In this document: positions 17,608 to 27,639 of the stretch, piece by piece | Numbering within the stretch: position 1 is the stretch's first letter | Layout of the letters: each line of letters starts with the position of its first letter | Origin: Nannocystis sp. RBIL2 | Lineage (GTDB): Bacteria; Myxococcota_A; Polyangia; Nannocystales; Nannocystaceae | NCBI RefSeq assembly: GCF_026626745.1 | Contig: NZ_JAPNJW010000002.1 | Location: 868,001 to 932,000 of the forward strand | Direction of reading: 5' to 3' | DNA length: 64,000 bases | Notes under the pieces: model-generated | Told to the model about the DNA's origin: nothing | What the model saw: only the letters and a program-made list of their open reading frames with translations | Database searches by the model: none | Position numbers and translations under genes: made by a program

Positions 17608-18540
17608 GTGCCCACGAACGCCGACGCCGCCGGCAGCGGGCGGCTCGGCTGGTCGAACGCCCCGCGCTGGCGCCTGCCCGCCGTTCGCCCGCCCGACTGC
17701 CCGCAGGGCTACGCGGGCGACCGAGCTCTGGTACAGGTCGCAAGCGCCAGGTGCAAGGAGACAGGTCCTCCGGGACAGGCGCAACCGCGACCGACGGCCG
17801 CGCGTCCGCCTGCGCGACCGGCTGCGCAGGCGCGCCCCGAGCCGGCGCGCGCGCCGGCGCCCGTGTGGACGCCCGACGCCACCACGGCGGGCCCCGACGC
17901 GACCGCGCTGATGGCGATGAACGCCGCGCGCTGCCACGACTACTTGCGCGAGCGCGAGGTCGAGTTCGTCGTCCTCGATCGCGACGAGGCGCCCGAGGTC
18001 GCGATCCCCGTGCGTCTGCGGGGCTCGATCGCGGGGGTCGCCTTCACGATCCCGTGGAGCTCCGATCTCGAGCGCGACGCCCACGCAATTTGGGACTGTC
18101 GCCTGGTCGCCGCTGTGGTGCCGCTCGCCGAGTGGCTGCACGCCCGGGGCGTCACCGAGGTGCAGTACTTTTCCGCCCTGCGCCGGGGCAAGATCGTGCA
18201 GCAGAAGCCGAAGAGTCAGCACAACCTCGGCCTCGCGCTCGATCTTTACGCCGTGCGACGTGGGAGTGACGCGGCCGCCACGGTCGAGGACCACTATCCG
18301 CGGCGGACGCTGCGGCGCTGCCCGGGGCCGCGAGAGCGCGGGCCCGGAGCATCACCGTCGGCGGGAGCCCCGGCCTCGGAGCTCCTCCTCGGCCTGGTCT
18401 GCGTCGCCACCGAGGGCGGGCTCGTACACACCCTGCTTACACCGGATCACGACCGGGCACACGCCAATCACCTGCACCTGGACCTCAAGGTCGGCCAGAG
18501 CAGCCCTGCCGACCCGTTCGTCAGCTTCCACGGCACCTGA
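17608..18540 (+). CDS. Extensin-family (DacB/M15-like fold) protein, apparent frameshift at the N-terminus
   Basis: The continuous frame gives about 310 residues from the GTG at 17608 and is open back to a TTG at 17521. The C-terminal half matches the extensin-like C domain: CHDYLREREVEFVVLDRDEA, SAGAPASELL, HNLGLALDLY and the closing HANHLHLDLK with metal-ligand-like His and Asp residues. This family has a D-Ala-D-Ala carboxypeptidase-like fold and is usually exported. The export signal is missing from this frame but present in the next one: an ATG at 17543 encodes a signal peptide and lipobox (VALLGAC) that ends near 17607. A 1-base indel there would join the two into a normal lipoprotein. 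Divergent from icmF. Confidence 0.75.
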   Translation: MPTNADAAGSGRLGWSNAPRWRLPAVRPPDCPQGYAGDRALVQVASARCKETGPPGQAQPRPTAARPPARPAAQARPEPARAPAPVWTPDATTAGPDATALMAMNAARCHDYLREREVEFVVLDRDEAPEVAIPVRLRGSIAGVAFTIPWSSDLERDAHAIWDCRLVAAVVPLAEWLHARGVTEVQYFSALRRGKIVQQKPKSQHNLGLALDLYAVRRGSDAAATVEDHYPRRTLRRCPGPRERGPGASPSAGAPASELLLGLVCVATEGGLVHTLLTPDHDRAHANHLHLDLKVGQSSPADPFVSFHGT

Positions 18541-18663
18541 GTGGCGGCGCCCCCGCTCGCTGCGGCGGGCGGAGATTTTCGCCGGAGACGCGAAATTGAG
18601 CCTGCGCCTCGCGCCGATGGTGGCGTGGCGGCCAAGACGATACACTCCCGAGTCAGTCGACGA

Positions 18664-20133
<1,470 letters not shown>

Positions 20134-20223
20134 GTGCGTGGCTCACGGCGCGCCGCAAAGCCGCCGTCTTGTGAGGCCCGGGCCCTTGTCCCGCGGGGTC
20201 GGCTTTGCCAAGCTTGGCCCCCC

Positions 20224-21498
20224 ATGGCCCAGCAGCAAGATGAAGACTTCGCCGCGATGTTTGAAGCCCAGGGTGCGCAGACGCGCGCCAGGCTGAGCAA
20301 GCGCGTGCGCCCCGGACAGCTCGTCGAGGGTCCGGTGGTCGAGATCGGCGCCGACAGCGTCTTCCTCGACATCGGCGCCAAGAGCGAGGGGCGGATCGAA
20401 CGCGCCCAGCTCCTCGACAAGGAAGGCAACCTCAAGGTCAAGGTCGGCGACAAGCTGCGAGCCACCGTCGCGTCCGTCTCGGGCGACGGCATCCAGCTGG
20501 TGGTCGCCATCGGCAAGGGCGGCATCGACACCCAGTCGCTGGAGCTCGCGCTGCAGAGCGGCGTGCCCGTCGAGGCCACCGTCACCAAGGCCGTCAAGGC
20601 CGGCCTCGAGGTCGAGCTCGGCAGCGTGCGCGCGTTCTGCCCCGCGTCGCAGGTCGACCTCGGCTTCGCCCAGGACCTCGAGCGCTTCGTCGGCACCAAG
20701 CAGTTCTTCAAGGTCATCGAGATCCGCGACGGCGGCCGCTCGGTCATCGTCTCGCGCAAGGCCGTCCTCAAGGACGAGCGCGAGAACCAGGCCAAGGCGG
20801 TGCGCGAGCGCCTGGTCGTCGGCGCCGAGCTCGAGGGCATCGTCCAGACCATCCAGCCCTACGGCGCCTTCATCGACCTCGGCGGCATCGAGGGCATGGT
20901 CCACATCTCCGAGCTCGGCCACGGCCGCGTCGACAAGATCGCCGACGTGATCAAGATCGGCGAGACCGTGAAGGTGCGCGTCCTGGCGGTCGAGCCGCGC
21001 GGCACCAGCCCGACCGACCTCAAGATCAGCCTGTCGATGAAGTCGGCCGACCAGTCGACCGAGTCCGCCCCCAGCGCTGCCGTCGAGCAGGTGCTGCAGG
21101 GCAAGGTCGGGCAGGTCACCAACTTCGGCGTGTTCGTCGACACCGAGATCGGCCGCGGCCTCGTCCCCACCAGCGAGCTCGGCCTCCCGCCCAGCGCCGA
21201 CGCCAAGCGCGCCTTCCCGGTCGGCAAGGACGTCGAGGTGGTCGTCCTCGGCCGCGGCGGCGGCGAGGGCAAGCTCCGCTTCAGCATCCAGGGCGTCGCG
21301 GCCGCCGAGGAGCGCTCGGCCTTCAAGACCTTCGCCAAGGAGGCGAAGAAGGGCGCCGGCGGCGGCAAGGGCCTCGGCAGCCTCGGCGACCTCATGAAGG
21401 ACCTGCAGGGCAAGCTGCCCGACGCCAAGTCCGCGCCCGCCCAGTCGCGCGAGAACACCGGCGAGGCCAAGCCGGCCGCCACTCGCCGCCGCGCCTGA
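20224..21498 (+). CDS. Multi-S1-domain RNA-binding protein
   Basis: 424 residues starting at the ATG at 20224 (MAQQQDEDF). Four S1-type OB folds can be read: about 28-100 (GQLVEGPVVEIGADSVFLDI), 112-185, 200-275 and 300-365. The third has the textbook S1 pattern GIVQTIQPYGAFIDLGG followed by GMVHISEL. The C-terminus is a Lys/Gly/Ala-rich tail. It is related to ribosomal protein S1 but shorter than the six-domain housekeeping form, so it may be an auxiliary S1-like translation or RNA-stability factor. It begins 90 bases after the kinase gene and is followed 16 bases after its stop by a strong terminator. Confidence 0.88.
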   Translation: MAQQQDEDFAAMFEAQGAQTRARLSKRVRPGQLVEGPVVEIGADSVFLDIGAKSEGRIERAQLLDKEGNLKVKVGDKLRATVASVSGDGIQLVVAIGKGGIDTQSLELALQSGVPVEATVTKAVKAGLEVELGSVRAFCPASQVDLGFAQDLERFVGTKQFFKVIEIRDGGRSVIVSRKAVLKDERENQAKAVRERLVVGAELEGIVQTIQPYGAFIDLGGIEGMVHISELGHGRVDKIADVIKIGETVKVRVLAVEPRGTSPTDLKISLSMKSADQSTESAPSAAVEQVLQGKVGQVTNFGVFVDTEIGRGLVPTSELGLPPSADAKRAFPVGKDVEVVVLGRGGGEGKLRFSIQGVAAAEERSAFKTFAKEAKKGAGGGKGLGSLGDLMKDLQGKLPDAKSAPAQSRENTGEAKPAATRRRA

Positions 21499-21514
21499 GC
21501 GCCCCGCCCGCTTG

Positions 21515-21550
21515 AATCGGAGCAGCGTTCGCGCTGCTCCGATTTTGTTT
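21515..21550 (+). terminator. Rho-independent terminator of the S1-domain gene
   Basis: A perfect 13-bp stem (AATCGGAGCAGCG at 21515-21527 with its complement at 21532-21544) closes a TTCG loop and runs into TTGTTTT. It is the clearest intrinsic terminator in the window. Confidence 0.9.
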
Positions 21551-21614
21551 TGGTCGCGCGCGCAGCCGGACGCCGCACGATGCCATGCCGGCGTCGCGCC
21601 CGCCGTAGTCGACA

Positions 21615-22020
21615 CCTGGCCGCCCGGACATGCCAGCGCAGCCTCCGCCGAGCGCCGCTCACATAGGACCATAGGACATGTCCATCCGGACATGCCCTGT
21701 GGGACGACTCGACGACCACCGCACGCCGGCGAGCGATCGCCGATCCCATAGTACCCACCGGACACGTCCACTGCCGACGACAACCGCACGTCGGCGACCC
21801 TCGCGCCCCATAGGATTCACCGGGCATATCCACTGCCCGACGACAACGCTCGGACGACGCTCGTCGCTGCCCGATGGCAAACGATCGGCGGCGACCATCC
21901 CCGTTCACATGAGGCCCCCCGGACATGTCCCTCCGGACATGCCCGGGCGACTGACAACCGCTCGGCGGCGCTCACATAGGGTCTGGAGGACATGTCCATG
22001 CGGACATGTCCTCACCGACC
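21615..22020. repeat. Degenerate ~65-bp tandem array carrying GGACATGTCC palindromes
   Basis: The 540-base gap between the S1 gene and the convergent sigma-like gene holds no gene. After the terminator, units recur with the order CGGACATGTCC - GACGAC - CGGCG - CTCACATAG. The palindrome or its variants lie at about 21626, 21674/21687, 21758, 21820, 21919/21932, 21988 and 22000. Spacing is about 62-72 bases, and one longer interval probably hides a decayed unit. Several units carry a tandem pair (GGACATGTCC-N3-GGACATG) able to fold as a hairpin. The last copy ends about 30 bases before the stop codon of the sigma-like gene. Confidence 0.75.
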
Positions 22021-22037
22021 CTCGCGCCCAGGTGCTG

Positions 22038-25000
22038 TCATTTGCAGGACTCGGCCAGCGCCGTCTTCACCTTCGAGCTCGGGCGCTTGGCCAGGATCTG
22101 CGTCACCTTCGCCTGCGCCTCGCTGGTCCGCCCCATCCCGCACAGCGCGCGGATCCGCCGCTCGTCGAACTTGTCGACCAGCTGCCCGCCCGGCAGCTCT
22201 TTGTCGTGCTGCTCGACGTAGGCCAGCGCCTGGGCCCAGTTGCCCGCCTTGAGCGCCTTGTCGATCGCGCTGAGGTACTCGAGCTCGACCAACACGCGGC
22301 CCGGGTCGGCCGCGTCCGCCTGCTCCTTGCGCTTGGACAGCGGGTCGTCGACCTTCTCGACCTTCTCGACCTTCTTCGTGCCCCCCGAGCCCGACTTCGT
22401 GCTCGAATCCGCCTTTTCGGCCGGCGGCTTCTTCGGCGTCGACGTGGTCCCCGACTTGCCCGTCTTGTCCGACTTGGGCGTGGTCGGAGTGGGCGTCTTC
22501 GGTCCCGGCGTCGTCGGCGTCGGCCCTGGTGTCGTCGGTCCCGGCGTCGTCGGACCCGGTGTCGTCGGGCCTGGCGTCGTCCCCGTCGAGTCGGGACCGA
22601 CCGGCGACGGAACGGTCTCGGGCACCTCGGCCGGTGGGGGGATGACCGCTTCGGGCGGGGTCTCCGGCTCGAGCGTCGGCTCGATGTTCGCCGGGGCTTG
22701 CGACCGCTGCCACGCCAGATACCCGCCTCCCCCGGCGATCCCGAGCACCAGCAAGCTGACCACCACGAGCGCCATCGACCCGGGCATCAGCCGCCGCGGC
22801 CGCTCGTTGAGGTCGCGCTCGGGCACGTCGAGGTCGGCCACGATCGAGCGCGAGCGCTGCGGCGCTGGCCGTCCGTGCCCCACCACTCCGGGCTGCGGCC
22901 CCGGCGGGTGGCCCCACGGACCTGCAGCGGGCGTCCCTGGCGGCTGCCCGGCGCTCGGAGGCGCGAATGGTTGCGGCACCGGCGGGACCTGTCCCCAGGG
23001 ACCTGTCCCCGGAGCTGCCACAGGCCCCTGCTGCCCCGGCGGCGGAGCGGCCATCGGCGGCGCGAACTGAGGCCCTTGCGGGACCTGTCCCCAGGGACCT
23101 GTCCCCGGAGCCACTCCCTGCTGCCCCGGCGGCGGGGCCGCCATCGGCGGCGCGAATTGAGGTCCAGGCGGTCCCCCCATCGGCGGCGCGAATTGCGGTC
23201 CCTGCGGTCCCCCCATCGGCGCGACCTGAGGCCCGGGCGGTCCTCCCAGCGGCGGCGCAAATTGGGGTCCCGGCGGTCCCTCCATCGGCGCGACTTGAGG
23301 CCCAGGCGGTCCCCCCAGCGGCGGCGCAAATTGGAGTCCCTGCGGTCCTCCAATCGGCGGCGCAAATTGGGGTCCCTGCGGTCCCCCCATCGGCGGCGCG
23401 AATTGGGGTCCCGGCGATCCCCCCATCGGCGCGACTTGAGGCCCCGGCGGTCCTCCCATCGGCGGCGCGAATTGGGGTCCTGGTGGTCCTCCCATCGGCG
23501 GCGCGAATTGGGGTCCTTGCGGGGCCTGTCCCCAAGGACCTGTCCCAGGAGCCACTGCGCTCTGCTGTCCAGGCGAAAGCGGCGCCGCTTGTTGCCCCGG
23601 CGAAGCCTGTCCCCAGGGACCTGTCCCAGGAGCCACCACCGGACCCTGCTGCTCCGGCGGAAGCGGCGCTCCCTGCTGCCCAGACGACACGGGTCCCCAA
23701 GGACCTGTCCCAAGAGCCACCACCGGCCCCTGCTGTCCCGGCGGAAGCGGCGCCCCCGGCTGCCCCGGAGAAACCTGTCCCAAGAGACCTGTCCCGGGAG
23801 CCACCACCGGCCCCTGCTGGCCCGGCGGCAAAACCGGCGACGACGGCGCCCCCGGCTGCCCCGGCGGAACCTGTCCCCAGGGACCTGTCCCAGGAGCCAT
23901 CCCCGCCCCCTGCTGCCCCGGCGGCGAGCCCGCCGGTGGCGCCCCCTGCTGTACCTGTCCCGAAGGACCGGTCCCCGGCGCCATCAAGGCCCCCGGAGGA
24001 TGACCCAAGGGACCTGTCTCCGCAGGCATTGGCGACACCGCATGCCCTGCGACGGCCGCACCGACCACGATCGGCGCTCCGCCCCCCGGCACGGCACTCC
24101 CTGGTCCAGCCCCAGGCGGCGGCATCACGATGCCGGGCGCGCCCGGGCTCCCGGGCGGTCCCCAGGCGAGAGGCGCCCCGCCGATCGGCGCCACGGGCGA
24201 CGGCGTTCCACCCCCTGGTGGTCCCCATGCGGCACCCGCAGGCGCTACGGGCACCCCCGCCCCTGGTCCTCCGGCCACCTGCCCCGCCCCCGCACCTGGC
24301 CCTCCGGCCATCTGTGCACTCGCGCCCGGCGCATGACCATGACCAGCGTTCTGCGCCCCCGGGCCAATGCCGGGCGGAGCAGGCCAACCTCCCGGCGCAC
24401 TCCCCCCAATCCCGGGCGGCGGTCCCCAAACCGGTCCACCCCCGGCTGGCGGCGCATTCACCCCCGACAAAGGCCCGCCGGCAGCGCTCTGCGCCCCCGG
24501 ACCGATGCCGGGCGGAGCAGGCCAGCCACCGGGCGCGCTCCCTCCAATCCCCGGAAGCGGCCCTCCCGCCGGCACGCCTGGCCCTCCCGCCAGCGGCGCA
24601 TTCGCGCCCGGCACAGCGCCCGCAGCACCCGGCGCCCCCAGTCCGCTTCCAGGCGGAGCAGGCCAGCCGCCCGGTCCAGCTCCACTCGGACCAGCACCTG
24701 TCCCTCCGGCCATCTGCCCACTCGTACCGAGCCCGGGCGGCGGTCCCCAAGCGGGCCCGCCACCTGTCCCTCCGGCCATCTGCGCACTCGCGCCGAGCCC
24801 AGGCGGCGGTCCCCACGCGGGTCCGCCCCCTGTCCCTCCGGCCATCTGTGCATTCGCTCCCGGCACCGCGGCGCTCGGCAGTCCCGCACCGATGCCGGGC
24901 GGAGCAGGCCAGCTGCCCGGCGCCGCCCCCGAGGCTCCGCTCGGTGCCGTACCTGTCCCTCCGGCCATCTGCCCGCTGGCCCCCGGCCCGGCGCTGGCAG

Positions 25001-26090
25001 CACCCGGCACCTCGAGACCCATGCCACCCGGCGCCGCTCCGGGAGACCCGCCGCTCAATGCAGAGCCTGTCCCTCCGGTCATCTGCGCATTCGCGCCGAG
25101 CCCCGGCGACGGTCCCTGCCCAGGCGAGCCGCCTGTCCCTCCGGTCATCTGCTCACTCGCACCGCTCGCGGGCGCTCCCGCTGCAGGCGCACTTCCTTCG
25201 AGCACCTGCACACCCGACGGCTGGCCGTCCCCCGGCCCTCCGGCAGCAAAATCGCTGCTCGCCGCCCCAGCGGCCACCAAGCCCCCCGGGCTCAGCCCCG
25301 CGATCCCGAGCAGCGTTCCACTCTGCCCTGCAGCGCCCGTCCCCGCGGCCGCCGAGCCCTCCGCGCCCAAAGAGCCGGCCGCCGGCTGTCCCGCAGGACC
25401 TGTCCCTTGCGCCAGCTCCGACGCGGCCGCCGGCAGCGGTTCGCTCGTGGCTCGTCGCAGGCTGATCGGCATCACCCACTGCGAGTGCGGCGGCTCGGCC
25501 CCGTCCGGCGTCAGCGACCGCGGCGCCAGTCGGGCATTCAGCGCCGCCAGCTGCAGATCGCGCTGCACCGGCGGCGGATCGAGCACCCGCACGAGATCGT
25601 GGAGCACCTCCTCGGCGCCGGCCGCCGCCGTGGCCGCCGCGAAGTCCCGCACCAGCTCGACCACCTGCGCCCGCGCCGTCTCAAAGCCGACGCCGAGCTC
25701 GGCCGAGATCTCGGGGACTCGCAGACCGCCGAGCTCGGACAGCACGAACACCTCGCGCGCCTGCGGCGCGAGGCCGGCGAGGAAGCGCGTCAGCACGTCG
25801 GCGCCGGGGAACTCGGTGGGCACGTCCACGGTCGAGGCCGGCAGTTCCTCGCGGTACCACTCGGACACGCGGCGCGTCAGCGTGACCAGCCGAGCACGCG
25901 CGATCGGCGGCTCGCGCAGGTCTTCGCCGCGCCCGTGGGCCATCACGAACGTCTGCAGGGCCACGTCGTCGAGCACGGACGACGGGATGCCGAACAGGCG
26001 GGCGGCGGCTCGCACCGTGCCGAAGTGCTGGTGAAACGCATCGCGCAGCCCGTGCGCATCCGATTCGGCGGCCTTCGTGGGGTCGTTCAA
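22038..26090 (-). CDS. Sigma-70-like protein fused to a giant Pro/Gly repeat region, a membrane segment and a C-terminal helical domain
   Basis: 1,350 residues. Residues 1-170 resemble an ECF sigma factor: a region-2-like part (VLDDVALQTFVMAHGRGEDL) and a region-4 helix-turn-helix (LAPQAREVFVLSELGGLRVP, EISAELGVGFETARAQVVEL). Residues about 215-1085 are low-complexity Pro/Gly/Ala with recurrent motifs: GTGPWGQVPPGQ, GPQFAPPMGGPPG, QMAGGTG and GGWPAPPGIG. A membrane segment follows near 1100 (SMALVVVSLLVLGIAGGGGYLAW), then a Thr/Pro linker and a TPR-like C-terminus (GNWAQALAYVEQHD, about 1270-1350). The layout suggests a membrane-held transcription factor whose extracytoplasmic end senses or scaffolds. 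The repeat region is built partly from the hairpin family in one constant frame. Divergent from the patatin gene. Confidence 0.8.
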   Translation of the reverse strand: MNDPTKAAESDAHGLRDAFHQHFGTVRAAARLFGIPSSVLDDVALQTFVMAHGRGEDLREPPIARARLVTLTRRVSEWYREELPASTVDVPTEFPGADVLTRFLAGLAPQAREVFVLSELGGLRVPEISAELGVGFETARAQVVELVRDFAAATAAAGAEEVLHDLVRVLDPPPVQRDLQLAALNARLAPRSLTPDGAEPPHSQWVMPISLRRATSEPLPAAASELAQGTGPAGQPAAGSLGAEGSAAAGTGAAGQSGTLLGIAGLSPGGLVAAGAASSDFAAGGPGDGQPSGVQVLEGSAPAAGAPASGASEQMTGGTGGSPGQGPSPGLGANAQMTGGTGSALSGGSPGAAPGGMGLEVPGAASAGPGASGQMAGGTGTAPSGASGAAPGSWPAPPGIGAGLPSAAVPGANAQMAGGTGGGPAWGPPPGLGASAQMAGGTGGGPAWGPPPGLGTSGQMAGGTGAGPSGAGPGGWPAPPGSGLGAPGAAGAVPGANAPLAGGPGVPAGGPLPGIGGSAPGGWPAPPGIGPGAQSAAGGPLSGVNAPPAGGGPVWGPPPGIGGSAPGGWPAPPGIGPGAQNAGHGHAPGASAQMAGGPGAGAGQVAGGPGAGVPVAPAGAAWGPPGGGTPSPVAPIGGAPLAWGPPGSPGAPGIVMPPPGAGPGSAVPGGGAPIVVGAAVAGHAVSPMPAETGPLGHPPGALMAPGTGPSGQVQQGAPPAGSPPGQQGAGMAPGTGPWGQVPPGQPGAPSSPVLPPGQQGPVVAPGTGLLGQVSPGQPGAPLPPGQQGPVVALGTGPWGPVSSGQQGAPLPPEQQGPVVAPGTGPWGQASPGQQAAPLSPGQQSAVAPGTGPWGQAPQGPQFAPPMGGPPGPQFAPPMGGPPGPQVAPMGGSPGPQFAPPMGGPQGPQFAPPIGGPQGLQFAPPLGGPPGPQVAPMEGPPGPQFAPPLGGPPGPQVAPMGGPQGPQFAPPMGGPPGPQFAPPMAAPPPGQQGVAPGTGPWGQVPQGPQFAPPMAAPPPGQQGPVAAPGTGPWGQVPPVPQPFAPPSAGQPPGTPAAGPWGHPPGPQPGVVGHGRPAPQRSRSIVADLDVPERDLNERPRRLMPGSMALVVVSLLVLGIAGGGGYLAWQRSQAPANIEPTLEPETPPEAVIPPPAEVPETVPSPVGPDSTGTTPGPTTPGPTTPGPTTPGPTPTTPGPKTPTPTTPKSDKTGKSGTTSTPKKPPAEKADSSTKSGSGGTKKVEKVEKVDDPLSKRKEQADAADPGRVLVELEYLSAIDKALKAGNWAQALAYVEQHDKELPGGQLVDKFDERRIRALCGMGRTSEAQAKVTQILAKRPSSKVKTALAESCK
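22985..25415. repeat. In-frame palindrome-bearing repeats within the sigma-like gene
   Basis: At least nine copies of CTGTCCC(A/C)AGGGACCTGTCCC or close variants occur, for example near 22988, 23083, 23523, 23607, 23690, 23776, 23869, 23955 and 25390. There are also about eight half-copies (ACCTGTCCCTCCGGCCATCTG-type) between 24700 and 25150. All are read in the same frame and give GTGPWGQ or QMAGGTG. A second repeat family (GGTCC-CCCATCGGCGGCGCGAATTG type, 23150-23520) gives GPQFAPPMGGP. Confidence 0.8.
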
Positions 26091-26140
26091 CGCGCTCGCG
26101 AGTATGCCCGCACGTCACGCCCCGGTGCTAGCCTGCCGAC

Positions 26141-27286
26141 GTGGCCACCTACGGGCTCGTCCTCACCGGCGGCGGAGCGCGAGCCGCCTACCAGGCAGGC
26201 GCCATACACGCCCTGGCCGAGCTCGCCGGCGTCCGCGAGCTACCCTTCCGCGTCCTCGCCGGGGTCTCCGCCGGAGCGATCAACGCCGCCTTCCTGGCCG
26301 CTCACGCCGACGACTTCCCCCGCGCCGCCCGGATGCTGCGCGACTTCTGGCACCGGCTCACGCCCGACCACGTCTACCGGACCGACATGCCGCGGCTGGC
26401 CGCGATCGGCTCCAGTTGGCTGCGCGACCTCAGCCTGGGCGGCCTGCTCGGCGCGAGCCCCACCAACTTCCTCCTCGACACTGCGCCGCTGCGCGGCCTG
26501 CTGGCCGAACGTCTGCCGCTGACGCGGATCGGCGAGCACCTGAGTACCGGCCGCCTGCGCGGACTCGCGGTCACCGCCACCAATTATCTCACCGGCACCG
26601 CAGTCACCTTCTTCGAGGCCGACGCCGACGCCCGTCCGTGGGTGCGGAGCACCCGGCTCGGGCGACGCACGAAGTTGCGCCTCGAGCACGTGCTCGCCAG
26701 CGCCGCGATCCCGCTGTTCTTCCCGCCGGTCGCCATCGACGGCGCCTTCCACGGCGACGGCTGCGTCCGCATGCACGCGCCCATGAGCCCCGCGATCCAC
26801 CTCGGCGCCGACCGCTTGCTGGCGATCGGCATCCGCTACGCCCGCACCGGCGACCAGACGCTCCAGCTCAACGACGAGGTCCGCAGCGATCGCCTGGCCG
26901 TCGCCGACATCGTCGGCGTGCTGCTCAACGCCGTCTTCCTCGACTCGCTCGAGGCCGACCTCGAGCTGCTCGAGCGCATCAACCGGACCATCGCCCACGT
27001 CCCGCTCGAACGCCACGCCGACATCCCCGGCCGCCTGCGAGCGATCCCCGTGCTGGCCCTCCAGCCCTCGCAGGACCTCGGGCGCATGGCCGTCGATCAG
27101 TATGACGAGTTCCCGCGGGTCGTCCGCTACCTCCTGCGGGGCATCGGCGCCACCGGCGAGCGCGGCTGGGACCTCCTCTCGTACCTGGCCTTCGAGCCAG
27201 GTTACCTCCGCCGCCTGCTCGAGCTCGGCTTCAGCGACGTCATGGCCCGCCGCGACGAGCTCACCGCCTTCCTCGCCGACCTCTGA
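26141..27286 (+). CDS. Patatin-like phospholipase
   Basis: 381 residues from the GTG at 26141. The glycine-rich oxyanion motif GGGARAAYQAG lies at residues 9-19 and the nucleophile elbow GVSAG around residues 46-50. The Asp of the catalytic dyad is in GDGCVRM near residue 206, with DGC in place of the usual DG(G/A). LVLTGGGARAAYQAG at the extreme N-terminus fits a cytosolic or secretion-independent form; no signal peptide is visible. Members hydrolyse acyl chains from phospholipids and can act as toxins or in lipid turnover. It faces away from the sigma-like gene, with 50 bases between the starts. The last 75 bases of the gene are copied downstream (see repeat). Confidence 0.9.
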   Translation: MATYGLVLTGGGARAAYQAGAIHALAELAGVRELPFRVLAGVSAGAINAAFLAAHADDFPRAARMLRDFWHRLTPDHVYRTDMPRLAAIGSSWLRDLSLGGLLGASPTNFLLDTAPLRGLLAERLPLTRIGEHLSTGRLRGLAVTATNYLTGTAVTFFEADADARPWVRSTRLGRRTKLRLEHVLASAAIPLFFPPVAIDGAFHGDGCVRMHAPMSPAIHLGADRLLAIGIRYARTGDQTLQLNDEVRSDRLAVADIVGVLLNAVFLDSLEADLELLERINRTIAHVPLERHADIPGRLRAIPVLALQPSQDLGRMAVDQYDEFPRVVRYLLRGIGATGERGWDLLSYLAFEPGYLRRLLELGFSDVMARRDELTAFLADL

Positions 27287-27480
27287 CCGCCCCTGGTGCG
27301 GCGCGTCAGCGACATCCGGCGGCGCTTCACGACCCGCGCCCGACCAAACCCGCGCGGCGCTGCAGCGCCGTCCGGCGACCCTTCACCCGCGCCCGACCCC
27401 CACCGGCGCGAGACTGCAGCGACGTCCTGGTTCCCGGGACGAGCTCGCGGCCTTCCTCGCCGGCCTCGGACCACCCGTGC
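27232..27480 (+). repeat. Tandem copies of the patatin gene 3' end
   Basis: CAGCG(A/C)C-type unit starts lie at 27232 (inside the gene), 27307, 27363 and 27417, spaced 75, 56 and 54 bases. The first and fourth units match best, at about 79% over 66 bases: both contain GACGAGCTC and GCCTTCCTCGCCG. The second and third resemble each other (CTTCAC-CCGCGCCCGACC). The tail of the reading frame has evidently been duplicated and has then decayed. No gene is seen in the 353 bases between this gene and the next. Confidence 0.7.
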
Positions 27481-27580
27481 AGGCTGCCCCACCCGCCCGA
27501 CGCGCCGCGCTCGCCATCACTCCCCCGCGACGACGAGCGCGATCGCAGGCGTTTCTCCTTATCGCTCTCTCATGGTCTCC

Positions 27581-27635
27581 GAGACATGCCCCAGAGGACC
27601 TTGCCTTCAAGACATGCCCATAAGGACATGTCCTC
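27581..27635. repeat. Triple hairpin-family copy at a convergent 3' junction
   Basis: GAGACATGCCCC, AAGACATGCCCA and AAGGACATGTCCTCC lie within 55 bases, ending 5 bases before the stop codon of the membrane-protein gene. They can pair with one another in more than one way, and may serve as a shared 3' structure for the patatin and membrane-protein transcripts. Confidence 0.6.
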
Positions 27636-27639
27636 CAGA

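Noticed and set aside
21678..26522. A 1,614-residue plus-strand frame across the array and the sigma-like gene
   Set aside because: It is antisense to the sigma-like gene, continues through non-coding repeats and has low-complexity Arg/Pro/Ser content without domains.
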